A DNA stretch of 64,000 nucleotides from Tethya wilhelma. Taxonomy: Eukaryota > Porifera > Demospongiae > Tethyida > Tethyidae. Below are positions 45,840 through 56,794 of this stretch, piece after piece (the stretch's first letter is position 1; each line of letters starts with the position of its first letter). The notes below the pieces were generated by a model. It searched no databases, was not told the DNA's origin, and worked only from the letters and a program-made list of their open reading frames with translations. The DNA lies in contig CAXIPT010000001.1 in the NCBI GenBank assembly GCA_964030475.1, positions 26,123,929-26,187,928 on the forward strand. The letters are read 5' to 3'. A program made the position numbers and the translations under genes.

Positions 45840-46147
45840 GGCGCCAAGAGTTCTTGTTCAATTCAGCGTCCCTGCCCTGCCCTGCCCCCTTGCTATGCGG
45901 CCGATGCGGCCGGATTTTTCCTTTTTCCGATTGCGTTCATGGTTTTCCTTTTTCCGTTTACGTTCCTACAGAGGTCGACCATCGCATCAGGCGATCTCGC
46001 GCTGTGCGCGCATGCGCTCTGGAGTAGCGCAAGTGCGTATATAGCTGAAAATTATTACACGCATAATGACCTTCGACCCATCATACTTGCTTATTTAGCC
46101 GGAGCCATTTATGGTACTGCTCAGTGAACCTGAAGTCAATTTCTCAA
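45840..46147 (+). promoter_or_regulatory. GC-rich upstream region of the SOD-repeat gene
   Basis: A locally GC- and CpG-rich stretch (GATGCGGCCGG, GCGCGCATGCGC) in otherwise AT-rich DNA, ending directly at the start codon at 46148. It contains an NRF-1-like GCGCATGCGC near 46007. Promoter role is inferred from position and base composition. A 134-codon ORF across it (45723-46127) has no other support. Confidence 0.4.
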
Positions 46148-47393
46148 ATGTTCAAGAGAGCAGTTTTGATCATTTCTGCTGTTGTATACACAGCAGTGAT
46201 AGCATCTGCCCAAGTTGGTAAGAAAGAACTTGTTTGACTACTTGTGTAGGTTGATATCTCAGTGACACCTTTCATGTCTTCAGCAAACTCTCACGTTGCA
46301 GTAGTTCGTTTCAACTCCAGGGGAATACAGGGAAACATCACTTTCACTGAACTGGGCAATGGAAATGTGAGAATTGTTGCAAATCTGCAAGGATTAAGGG
46401 GTAAGTAGGACACTCTTAACTTTACCTACAATTTGCAAAGGAGTATCTAGTAAAATGGCTTGGGTACTGAATTAAAAGCTGGCTTAATGTTTTTCATGGA
46501 TCATTCTGAAGCTATGTTTATATATAGCTTCTATATATTCTACCACACAAATACCTATTGTATAATTATCTGCAACAATCAACTCTAAGTATGACATTGT
46601 AATTGTTTTGGTATGATTTCAGTAACAGATGGTGTTTGATTACAGTAAGCCATATATATAGTATACTAGCCTCAATACTCCAAAAAAATATTATTATAAG
46701 ATCATTTTAGGTTTTCATAATTGGCACATCCACCATTACCCTGTGGACCAGTCCTTGGATCCTGCCATACAGTGCCGTGGGGTCCAAATAGGAGGGCACT
46801 ATGATCCATTTGGAAGAAGTACTGATCCAAATTATGATGCTCAATGTGCAGCTAACCAAACCCTGTACGTTAGCATGCAGTTCCCATGCACGAATGCCAT
46901 GGACATTGACATCGTTATGCAACTAAATAGGTAACATTGTGCATATCTTGTATGGAAAACTTGTACAGGTGTGAGGTTGGTGATTTAGAGGGTAAGTTTG
47001 GGCCACTCCCTGCAAGTGGACAGGTGGATGTGGTGGACACAACTGGACAGCTAGCTCTCTCTGGTCGATACTCTGTGGTTGGTAGACCAATCAATATTCA
47101 CGATAGTGTTGACTTGTCAGTACATCTTGAATGTGGAACAATACGTTTGTTGGAGGAAAGTGAAGGTGAATGCTATAAATCATTTTGAACGGGGAAATAC
47201 TGTTTATTCTATACTTTTAACCAATGCAGGTGCTGAAGTGACTCTACTGCAGGCCACCTTCATCAGTCCTGTTGCAGGTACCATCTACATGAGGCAAGTG
47301 GAGAGGCAAAATGTTGAGATCTTTGGGAAGCTCTTCTGGGTGAATGACAGCGAGAGCACCTTACAGCACAACTGGCACATTCACGAGAGACAG
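46148..47393 (+). CDS. Copper-only SOD-repeat protein, 5' part (partial)
   Basis: Five exons join in frame: 46148-46217, 46284-46400, 46711-46930, 46969-47165 and 47230-47393, the last ending at a donor. A signal peptide (FKRAVLIISAVVYTAVIASA) precedes the first SOD_Cu domain: GNITFTELGNGNVRIVANLQ, copper ligands in NWHIHHYPV and GGHYDPFG, NRCEVGDLEGKFGPL, and the fourth ligand in GRPINIHD. The zinc-site histidine usual before VGDL is Cys here, and the HGG loop is absent, as in copper-only SODs. A second domain starts at TFISPVAGTIYM and reaches HNWHIHE before the N at 47543 ends the contig. Tandem copper-only SOD domains define the CSRP family. Such proteins are extracellular; superoxide dismutation is expected for the first domain, which keeps all four ligands. 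Confidence 0.85.
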
Positions 47394-48990
47394 GTTAGTA
47401 CTTAGTAGGAGAGATAATTCCCTTGGAGCTAATGGAAGTTATGAAAATATGTTGTTTGTAGTGTGTAGCAAGTCATTAAATTGTTCTTTTATCAGCACAA
47501 ATAGATTCCATCACTCACAAGTCACGCACTGTACCATTATATNATAATAGCTTTTCAGGTTACGATATCAATTGTATACAACAGACCATTATTTAGTATA
47601 TGCGCTTTTTGGAATACTATACGTGGAGAAGTATGGGCTGAGTAGCAAGGTGTACCTAATAATGAGGGCTATTATATTTGACCATGCCTCCAAATGAATG
47701 ATGCAATTAAGCAAAACTTGATTACTACAACAATTGCAAATAAGCACTTGAGGAGCCGCTTTTCTAAGTGAATGGAAGACCAAACAGTGAAGAAAGTACG
47801 GTTCAAGGCTTAGAAAAGTATGTGGACATTAAGAACTTGATTACAGTTTTTTAAACAATGTGTCAGTTATCAAAGTTAAACGTAAGAAGACAATATGCAC
47901 CAAAGTCTGCCTAATAACCAAGCTTACAATATGTACAGCATACAAAGTGGTGGGTATACTCTCAACTCTACTTTAATTCCATGGTAGTTTAAACACTCAA
48001 TAATGACATACATGTAGATACCTTGATTCATACTCTTGCTTAATTATAGCCTTCTTCTCTGCTCCTGAACACACATCCACAGTGGAGTAGGAACTATTCT
48101 GACATTGGGGGGGCCAAAGCCATATAAATCAGGTAGCTTTTTTGTCTTGTATGCTGGACTATAGCCCAGATCTTAGAATGGTTTAATCACAAAGCTGCAA
48201 ATCTAGTGGGGTCTGGGGGCCCCTCAGAAAATTTTTGAAATTTTGGGTAATTTTGGTGAAATCTGGTGCATTCTGTAGCATCTTTTATACCATAAACCAG
48301 AGTTCTGCTGTATGTTTCCTTTTGCTTCTCCCTACATTTATGGCCAGCCATAACTTTGCCACCCCATTATTGGGGGGGCCAGGCCCCTCTAGCAAAAATA
48401 TTGGGGGGGCCAGTGGCCCCCTTGGCCCCCCTGGTTCCTACTCCACTGATCCATGGCTCTTCGATCCAGTACTTTTGTGATTGTGATTGTGAAAGTATGC
48501 TGAGTCACCAGTGCTTCAGCTCCAAATTTGACCTTGTAAAACAAAAGTGAGAATAGCAGTCTAGATTGCATGGTTGTTATGAATTTGAACACAATTTAAA
48601 GGTATCAAGCAAGCATGCCACAGCTAGATTCTAGTAAGTTTATTTAGCTAGTTTAGAATCAAAAAATATAATAGCCTACCAGAATGAGTTTCCCGCCATC
48701 AGCTTCAAGTTCCCGCCACATTCAGCATGATATGGAAGATGCCAGTCCAGTCCACAGACTGAGAAAGGAGGTTTCAGCAAAATTAATGATGAAAGATGAC
48801 AGTCCACAGCATGCCCTAAGCCACGTGTTAACTAACTATGATGAGTGGTTGGAGTCCGTGGCTTGTGGTCCTATTTTACTTCCTGTCGCATGTCAGTGGT
48901 GTACATGTGCAACAATCAAGACTTAGAGTTTACATTGACAGTTACTACTTAGTACTGTTTTCGATAATAGTATTGGAAAAGAGACCCTCA
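47394..48990. other. Contig join, MITE and upstream region of Frizzled-like copy A
   Basis: Contains the N at 47543, unassigned sequence to 48079, the 369-bp element at 48080-48448, and about 540 bp before the start codon at 48991. A stretch at about 48824-48930 is homologous to one upstream of copy C (about 62058-62150), so the duplicated segment reaches this far. In copy A this stretch has an ORF with a signal-peptide-like start (MMSGWSPWLVVLFYFLSHVS) open into the gene, but copy C lacks the ATG and has stops. Confidence 0.55.
48080..48448. mobile_element. 369-bp MITE, ends CAGTGGAGTAGGAAC, 5-bp TSD
   Basis: Inverted ends CAGTGGAGTAGGAAC / GTTCCTACTCCACTG with target duplication ATCCA at 48075-48079 and 48449-48453. 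The interior has GGGGGGCC / GGCCCCCC blocks that also pair. A second copy of exactly the same length, reversed, is at 52181-52549. No transposase is present and the superfamily is unassigned. Confidence 0.9.
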
Positions 48991-51900
48991 ATGGCAGACA
49001 AAATCAACATGGAGCCCCTGACAATTACCATCCCAGCTGCTAATGATCTTGAAGACAAGTCAGCCACTCCAAATCTGAACAGTGCCACCTTCATACTCTC
49101 TCCTACAGAGGACCAGAAACTAAACTATAATGATGAAGATGCAAGCAAGAGCAACGGTCGCAAAAAATCAGATAAGAAAACCAAGAGTGCTAGTAAAGTG
49201 TTTGGAAGCAAAGAAGCCGAGACTCGATACAAACAGTGGCTACGTTTTGAGATGGTTGCCTTGGCAGGTGTTATTGTGATCATATGGGGACTCTTTGCCT
49301 TGCCTATAGTGTTCTATCACCTACCTGTGGTGAGTCATTGCTAATTGCTGGCATATGTTGTTTTACTATGTTAGGCATTTATGGGGACATTAGTTTATAG
49401 TAAATACTCTTTGATGTGTACCAAGGCTGCACTATACAGTAAGACCTCCCAGCAATTCAAAGGACACTTTGGGGACAATATAAATTTAACTTGTTTGTCC
49501 TTTGTAGAGAGGTTTTCCACTAAGGAATTGTAATTTTTGGGAATTTTGAATTGTCCTTTGTTGAGAGGTTTACAATACAGTTTCCCTATCTCAGAGGGTC
49601 CACTATCAGAGGTTCTACTGTATTGATCATCTGAACTGATGTAATATGGCTGCATGCAAGAGTGAAAACTCTGAAAGTTACACTACATATATGACTATTA
49701 TTACTTAGCTGCTGTAAACAAGTGCATGCATATGGTATGTAGCTATAAACGTGTGTGTGTGTGTGTGTGGTATCATTTATCACTTTCATCTAGCATTGTC
49801 AGCTAGAATGGCTCCTGCATGCTACCACAATGTAACTGGCCCAACATTTAATGGCATATGTTATTATGGCAATGTAGCTGTTGCATACCGTATAGCTCTA
49901 AATTTTCGTGGTACAATATTTTCGTGAATTTCGTGATTTGACCGTATATCACGAAATTTTTCTCCACGTAAATTTAGAAAACCGTATATCGGCAATATAA
50001 TTTCAGAGATCGTGATTCACGAAAATTAGCTCAAAACGGCAAAGACAGACTTTTCACGAACTTTTTGAACCAAGAAAATTTGGAGCTATACGGTATATAA
50101 TCCTTTGACAATTAATGGTTGACTGCTGAGAATTTTGAACAGCATGTTATGTTGTTTACCATCTGCACTATAAAGGCGTGCAAATGCATTGGTCCTATCT
50201 ATTAGCTTGTTTGCTACTATGATAACATGAACACGAAAGTGAGATTATGTTGACAAGAATAATAATTGTATATATAGACAAGAGTCCATGGACTCCTGAT
50301 ATAGAGTATGTGACAAACAACATTGGTATAACATTATCATGCACTTTCAATGTCACCCAATGTACATGTGAACTGTAAACAACTAAAGAATTTGATGTTA
50401 TGATAACACATACGACTGCATGCTCCGTCAATAATTATTATATTATTGTCAATTGTGCAATAACATAGGGGTCGTCCTCCCAGCCAGTGCTAAACAATTC
50501 CTGTTCATCGATGGTTGCATATGAAGGAGATGTTTGTGGACAAGAGTTGGGAGCTCTTACAAGTTGTCTTCCTGACACTGAACAAGATGGACTTGTTTAT
50601 GTTCAAAGGGATCAGTCAGAAACTGTTCGTCCGTTGTTGAGTCTTTTGAACACATTTGGCAGTGAAGAGTGCAAGGCTGCTGCACTTCCATTTCTCTGTG
50701 TCTACTTCTTTGGTCTGTGTGACAGTACAGGGAAGTCATACAGACCATCTTCAAGTCAGTGTGTGGAAATCAGTACTGGAGTGTGTGCCTCTGAATGGGC
50801 AACAGCAAGTGGCTTCCCTGGCGTGACTCTTCCAGAGTGTTCCTCATTTCCAAATGAAACGGAACTACTCGAGTCATCCTGTGACAGTCTAAGTGGATTC
50901 GGATCAGCTAGCGCAACAGGTTAGCAATACATGCCATACGCTCATAGTAATTGATATCCACCTGTTGTTATGTTTGTAACAATTGTCATGTTGTTTACTT
51001 GTACTACCTGACTCAGTATAATACCCTTGTACACATGTATGGGACTAATACACAAGTCTCATTTGTTGCTCATGCAGGAATCCCTGGAACAGATGTAGAA
51101 AAGATGTGTACTTGTAGTGAAGATTTCTTCTGCCAGAAGGTCGGTAACGATAATGATGCTGAGTTTGCCTGTTTTCCTGAGTGTGGGATGTGGGAGGAGT
51201 ACCCACACACAACTTCATTCATCATAGACACCGTGCTGATCCTTGCGGCAAGTATTGGAATAATCTCTGGAGTGGCACTGTTGATGATAGCTGGAGTGAG
51301 AAGAAAGAAAGTGTAAGTTTGCTGTATAATGCCATTAGGAGGAGCTAGTAAACGTGAAAATATTGGCGGTACATTAAATTTGGCAGTCAGCGCAAAAACT
51401 GCCAAATTAAATGCGTGTAAGCTGTTTTTCGCTCTATTGCAATACATTGCGCAAGGGGTCTGAGCAAAATCGCCAAATTAAATGCCCGCCAATATTTCCA
51501 CCTTTACGGTATTTAATTTGATGAGACTTAAAATTATTGCTGTCTAACTGTATCTTTTGCCACACAGAATCGTCTTTCCGTCGGTGTTTTCTGTGTATCA
51601 AACCATTACTCTAATTGTACTGGGTACGTAAGTCTAGCTAGACCAGAGGGTCTATCCCAAAATGGCACCAATATTGACATGTACTTAGGTTGTGGATAGA
51701 TCACTGGGCTCAACATGCTTTAATTCTGCAGGATCAGTTGTCCTGATCAACTACATGGATCGAACCAAGCTGTTTTGTGCTTCAAAGAACCTGTTGGAGG
51801 CAGTAGAAATAGCGACACCATTCTGTGTGATATCGGGAATGGTGTTTCACTACACTATGCTTCAATTGGCGTTGTGGTGGCTATTTCACATAATGGCTCT

Positions 51901-52111
51901 ATTCTGGAAGATTCGATTCCCATTCCATGCTCGGAGATTTGAATCGGCACACTACGTTCGCTACATTCACTTCACAGCAGTCGTCCTAGCACTGATCCTA
52001 CCAGCTATACCAGTCATTATAGCAATGATAGATTATGCTGTCAAAGATTCAAAGGATGGTGACTCATCGCCTGCTGGACACCTTGGGTTTGGAATGCTGA
52101 GATTCCCACCG
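48991..52111 (+). CDS. Frizzled-like receptor with N-terminal signal anchor, copy A (3' truncated by gap)
   Basis: Exons 48991-49329, 50469-50919, 51078-51312, 51568-51623 and 51732-52111 join in frame; the last is cut by the N at 52112. Exon 1 starts MADKINMEPLTITIPAAND and gives a polar Lys-rich N-terminus of about 85 residues, then a TM helix (MVALAGVIVIIWGLFALPIV). Exon 2 is a Frizzled-type CRD with ten cysteines (CSS, DVCG, TSCLP, EECK, FLCVYFFGLC, SSQC, GVCAS, PECSSFP, SSCD). TM1 is FIIDTVLILAASIGIISGVA. RRKKVIVFPSVFSVYQTITL matches the Frizzled loop 1/TM2 region. TM3 contains LALWWLFHIMALFW, equivalent to the Frizzled WW helix, and TM4 follows. Class F receptors bind Wnt through the CRD. 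A signal anchor in place of a cleaved signal peptide is unusual. Copies B and C lie nearby. Confidence 0.75.
49434..49624. mobile_element. pogo/mariner-like MITE in intron 1 of Frizzled-like copy A
   Basis: Left end TACAGTAAGACCTCCCAGC, right end read inward TACAGTAGAACCTCTG. Internal TCCTTTGTAGAGAGG motif. Copy C carries it at the orthologous place (about 62870-63085), so it predates the duplication. Confidence 0.6.
49888..50093. mobile_element. 206-bp TA-flanked MITE, present in copy A and absent in copy C
   Basis: Inverted ends CCGTATAGCTC(T/C)AAATTTTC, flanked by TA at 49886-49887 and 50094-50095. The interior has repeated TTTCGTGAATTTCGTGA-like motifs. In copy C the same intron reads GTTGCATATATAGCCCGTTT with no element. 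TA duplication suggests a mariner-type origin. Confidence 0.85.
51343..51513. mobile_element. Inverted-repeat element in intron 3 of Frizzled-like copy A
   Basis: AAATATTGGCGGTACATTAA at the left pairs with the right end, which reads inward TACCGTAAAGGTGGAAATATTGG with GGCATTTAATTTGGC. The left terminus is worn. It is related by its ends to the CCGTATAGCT family. Confidence 0.5.
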
Positions 52112-52180
52112 NACCTTGTTCAGTCAGTAAGTAGCTATATGTGTGTATAATATCCAGAAAAATCTGAGTGTGGATTTTAA

Positions 52181-52549
52181 CAGTGGAGTAGGAACCAGGG
52201 GGGCCAGGGGGGCCACTGGCCCCCCCAATACTTTTGCTAGAGGGGCCTGGCCCCCCTAATAATGGGGTGGCAAAGTTATGGCTGACCATAAATGTAGGGA
52301 GGAGCAAAAGGAATCATACAGCAGAACTCTGGTTTATGGTATAAAAGATGCTACAGAATGCACCAGATTTCACCAAAATTACCCAAAATTTCAAAAAATT
52401 TCTGGGGGGGCATGCCCCCAGACCCCCCTAGATTTGCTGCTTTGTGATAAAACCTTTTAGTCAATTCTAAGATCTGGGCTATAGTCCAGCATACAAGACA
52501 AAAAAAGCTCAGTTGGCCCCCCAATGTCAAAATAGTTCCTACTCCACTG
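52181..52549. mobile_element. 369-bp MITE, second copy (reversed), 5-bp TSD
   Basis: Same ends and length as 48080-48448 but in the opposite orientation; target duplication TTTAA at 52176-52180 and 52550-52554. Two independent insertions with different 5-bp duplications fix the element boundaries. Confidence 0.9.
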
Positions 52550-53329
52550 TTTAAATGCTGAGTATTTAAATGTATTATTATATAGGATCTAACAAAATTA
52601 ATGGTTATACAGCCTATTACTACAAGTAGTAAAAATTTCAAAAAATAAGTAGACTAAGTGTATATAGGAATAGGCAGTGCAGTAAAAGTATTGGAACAAA
52701 GCATGTCTCAATTTGGGCACATGCATGACTACTTCATTTTTATTCCTGATCCCTCATATCGATCCTCATGCAGTGTCGTAAATGCCGCAATGAATCCAGA
52801 TGTGCAATTGCAATAGTACCATATATAGCTTATTGCATCGGTTCAAATTCCTACCAGCTAATCAGTTGGCTAACAAGTGGAGTAAAGTATATATAACAGA
52901 CAAGTAACTTGAACTGGTCTACCAGGCAAGAGTTGAGTATAAACAATGTATAGTAATCATGCGCTGAGATTGAGACATGCCTCTGTGTACTTGAAATTTT
53001 GCCTGAATTAAAATTCAGATCTACAGAATAATAAATAACTTTTGCTAATTTCTTTGCTATACAACAAATTTTTGGCGTTTCGTTTTCATGTTACCAAAAT
53101 CTTATTCCAAAATTATGAATATTCATGTAAATAATGATCGGTCAATGAAACACCTTAAACTATGAATAATTAATTAGGCAGAAACCTTAAATGGTTGCTA
53201 TGGCAACCAAACTTTTTCAGGAGATATCTATACTCATGAACTTCTATAATCTCGATTGGGGTTATATACCGCTGATCATATTGTTGATAAAATATAGTTG
53301 AGAAGGAGAGAACGGCAGAGACTAGAGCA

Positions 53330-53740
53330 TTCATTATAATTATGAAAAAAGCTCTATATCCGAACTACAAACCTTTATACTCGTTTTCTGTCTAGAAGTA
53401 GGCAGCTTTTAAATATAAATTATTGTACTGAAATGTAGCCATCTTGATGTTGGTTAGGTCGTCACATTAAATTAAGTAGCAAAAATGACCAGGTGGTTTC
53501 AATTGCAGGCATCTACACTGAATGCGCCTGCGCATCCAATGTAAGCAAGCACTTCTACTTTTTGTAGAGACTGATCATGCAGTTTCTTGCAACATCGTGC
53601 AAATTGAGTCACCTTAGTGTTGAAAAAAGTGCATATGAACAAGTAACAGTGTAGGAATTGGCAGTGCCATAAAAACGGTAATGAAACAAGCCAAGACTCT
53701 GAATTTTGGCACATGACTATTTCACTTACCATGTCACATA
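53330..53740. mobile_element. Diverged partial copy of the composite repeat
   Basis: Collinear with 35950-36270: TATACTCGTTTTC, AATGTAGCCATCTT, GTTGAAAAAAGTG and GTGTAGGAATTGGCAGTGCC occur in the same order with many substitutions. Further single arms of this family lie at about 52655-52745 and 54393-54475. Confidence 0.55.
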
Positions 53741-54729
53741 TAGGTTGCCTGAATGATTGCTGATGTACTTCATTTAAGGGTGGTCAGACTTGCCCACGCA
53801 CTGTGTTGCTAGGGAAATTTTAAACTTGCAAAAGACACAAAAAATCAACTTTTCTGTCCAGATTTTTACACAAACAGATAGCACTAATGTATATCTAGCT
53901 ATACTGAGCACGATAGAATTTTTTTTTCCTGAATAGCAGCTTTTTCACCGACTTCCAGTCTTCTGCCTATCGTATCTATTTCAACACAAACTAGAATGAT
54001 CAAAGAACCAACAAGGAGGTATACCTACTTATTTTATCTGCTAAAACACTTCTACGTATCGTTTTTTGCCGTTTCTTGGCTGCTTCCACTGTCTTTGTTC
54101 GACACACCCACTGATCTAACCAACCAGGGACGAATAAATGGAAAAAGAATACGTGCTTCTAAAGAGTTGACGTCAGGCAGTTTGTGTTCTAAATTTGGCA
54201 CTCTTGTGGTGATCACAAAGAGAGATTTTACAAAAAGTGGTAAATCAAAGAAGGTACCCCTTTGAAGTGGATTGTCTGCCTACGCGGTTTATTTAGTATT
54301 GAACGTGAGTAGAACACGTGGCAGAGCAGAGTGAAATCTTTTGAGATGGTGGTAACTACTACAGAATGGCCAGCNTTTATAAAAAATGAGAAGAGTAGGA
54401 ATGGGCAGTGCGGTAAAAAGCAATGAGACACGGCAAGTTTCTGAATTTCGGCACATGACTACTTTATTTTCATGAGTCAATTGCAAGTTCGAATTCCATC
54501 ATTCAATGATAATTTTCAGCCATTTGGCTCAATCCAAGCAATCACTTTAGTAGTTTAGATAAAGTAGAACAAGCATTTAGAATGTAGGTACACACAAATG
54601 TGGACTGATGTTAGTACAAATGTGACCTGACATTTGTATATGTATGTGATACTTATGCAAATGACGTAGCCACTTACATGCCACCCTTGGATGCNCACAC
54701 GGACAAAACTTTGCTTATAATATGATAGA

Positions 54730-56120
54730 AGAGCATTGTGGGGCAAGCCTGAGTGAGCGCAACATTTTGCATGAGTTGTACAGAGATACAGTCTGCACGA
54801 TGACCTATACAATTTCCCATACATTTTCAGTCACAGCCAGGAAACACGTGCATTCTGGTTTCCATGCCAATCCGTGATTGCGTGGTCCATGTTTCACGAC
54901 GTAAGCGAAGTGCTCCCTCACATAATTTCTATCCATAAGATTGTCACAGTGACTACTTAGTGTAGGCTAACAAATACTGAGTTCTTGGCATCTACACGCA
55001 AATTCTATTATTCATGTCACGTTTTGTTCTGAAAATGACGCAGCTCAATAATCATCAAAACATGGGGGGACAGTTCCTGCTGTGGTATGAAAAAAACAAA
55101 GCATTAAAAATAGTGATAATCATAAATAGTAAGAAATGTATGCAACTATACTTCTGTAAAATGAACACAGCTCAATAATCATCAAAACATGGGGGGACAG
55201 TTCCTGCTAAGGTATGAATAAAACAAAGTATTAAAGAAACAAAGCATTAAAAGTAGTGACAATCATATAATAAACAGTAAGAAATGTATGCATGCAACTA
55301 TACATTTGTATACAATTCAATACAGTGTCCTGCGAAACAAAAGCTGTGATACAGAAAACTTTTAAAAATGGCTCCAAAACTAACTAATTTTGTTTAATGG
55401 TCCTTACAGCTGGAAAAAGGTATTGTTGAATATCTTGTGGAAAAATTCAAGCAAAGGAGGCTTTAAATACCTCGTAGACAGAATCTGGAGACATTTCAAA
55501 GGCAGGGACCAAGTGCCCTTTTTTTAGTAAAAATGGCTAAATTGAAACTTTTGCCATTAGTACATAAGCTTTATTATGCTACAAATTAATGTTAGGTGGC
55601 TAAAATAAGATCAAACATGGTGAAATAAGTTGCTTTACCTTGAAAGCTAGTTAAATGTCACCGTTGTCCCCAGACCCCACCCTCAGTGTGAGTACAAAAC
55701 TGATAGTGTTCAAATGACTGTGGTGTGAACGTCAAAAGTTAGCTTACACGAAGGATTGTGAATGAGATGTAAAGTCTAGGGTGATTTTTGAACTTGGTAT
55801 CTCTTTCCCTCTGACACTGTATGCAGTGTTGAGCATTGAATCCTGGCATCACAGTTTTCTCCTCTATTTTTCTGTTGGGCACTACTGACGCAGTCTGTTG
55901 AACTGTTTCTGTGCCTTTCTAGCTGTAAGATATGCTTGCTTAGCATCTAACTGTCTAAGTCTCACAGCCTCTAGTTATCAACTGATTTCTCAACTGTTCT
56001 GCTCTAGCTGCCTCTGATTTCTCGAAAACACGCCATGCACATGCAACAGACAGACACTCCCACGACCCGACGTACAACTTGCTGTCTGGGGCTCGCTCAG
56101 GCTTGCCCCAAATACTCTTC
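54730..56120. mobile_element. Putative ~1.4-kb TIR element with decayed coiled-coil ORF
   Basis: Both ends read inward GAAGAG(C/T)ATT(G)TGGGGCAAG, then CCTGAG(T/C)GAGC. On the minus strand an open stretch at about 56126-55943 reads GKPERAPDSKLYVGSWE and then EKSEAARAEQLRNQL. After an apparent +1 shift, LRQLDAKQAYLTARKAQKQ and a stop follow (about 55950-55873). The second part has helical heptad character. No transposase motif was seen, and an N at 54695 lies just outside the left end. Confidence 0.4.
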
Positions 56121-56794
56121 AGTTAATGTGGAGCGAGCCTGAGCAAACTGTTGCTAGCTGGCTTAGAGTCAAGAATTCAAGTTACACAAGGGAATGCACA
56201 AGGCATATTAATTTTTGTGAGTCTCCATGGCTCAATCAGAGACATTGCAGCTACCTAGAGTAAGCGACCAATTAACAGACGTATCAATAATTGGATGCTA
56301 TTTACTGACTTGCCTGTTCATGCTGCTGCCTTATTGGTGGTACCACAAGATAGCCCATAAAAAATTACCCCTGCTTGTGCAAATTTCAAGCCCCGCTCAC
56401 CCACCAGTAAGCCTTCATGACATCGTAAAGGGGTGTGTCTGAAGACTGCGCAGTTTTCGGGGAAAATCATCACACTTTGGACATCGGCTCAACGAGACCT
56501 TGAAACCTATTCTAGAGCTGCAAAATCTAGAGATCTACAATGTTAGTCTTTCTGTTGTTTATATTCCAAGAGGCCTGAAGAGGGAAGCTGGTTGCAAGTA
56601 GCCATGTCTCAAACATAGCCGTCACATCATTGAGGTCGAGTGATCAAAAATCGGACGATTTTTTTATCATGACTATTTCCTTATTTTCACTGGATTTAGC
56701 CAGCTGCAGAGGTACTGCTGGGATTAATTCTCTGCAACATCTGTGTGTGCGTGTGTGTGTGTGTGTGTGTGTTCACTCCCTGAAGCATAGAGCN

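Larger units (their letters stand above)
52550..56794. other. Repeat-rich region with several contig joins, no supported gene
   Basis: Holds foldback arms of the composite repeat (52620-52985, 53330-53740, 54393-54475), N at 54375 and 54695, two direct copies of AACATGGGGGGACAGTTCCTG (about 55060 and 55185), a putative TIR element with a decayed ORF (54730-56120), and a GT tract (about 56743-56771). ORFs at 53996-54265 and 56227-56442 have no support. Confidence 0.5.

Noticed and set aside
45723..46127. 134-codon plus-strand ORF before the SOD-repeat gene
   Set aside because: It lies in a GC-rich promoter-like stretch, shows no domain or splice continuation, and ends just before the real start.
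48838..48990. Signal-peptide-like extension of Frizzled-like copy A (MMSGWSPWLVVLFYFL)
   Set aside because: The homologous stretch before copy C has no ATG and contains stops, so it is not conserved as coding. Noted in the evidence as an alternative start.
53996..54265. 89-codon ORF
   Set aside because: No domain, no splice context, surrounded by foldback arms; chance ORF.
56227..56442. 71-codon ORF with one hydrophobic stretch
   Set aside because: No continuation or similarity; lies in repeat-rich DNA.
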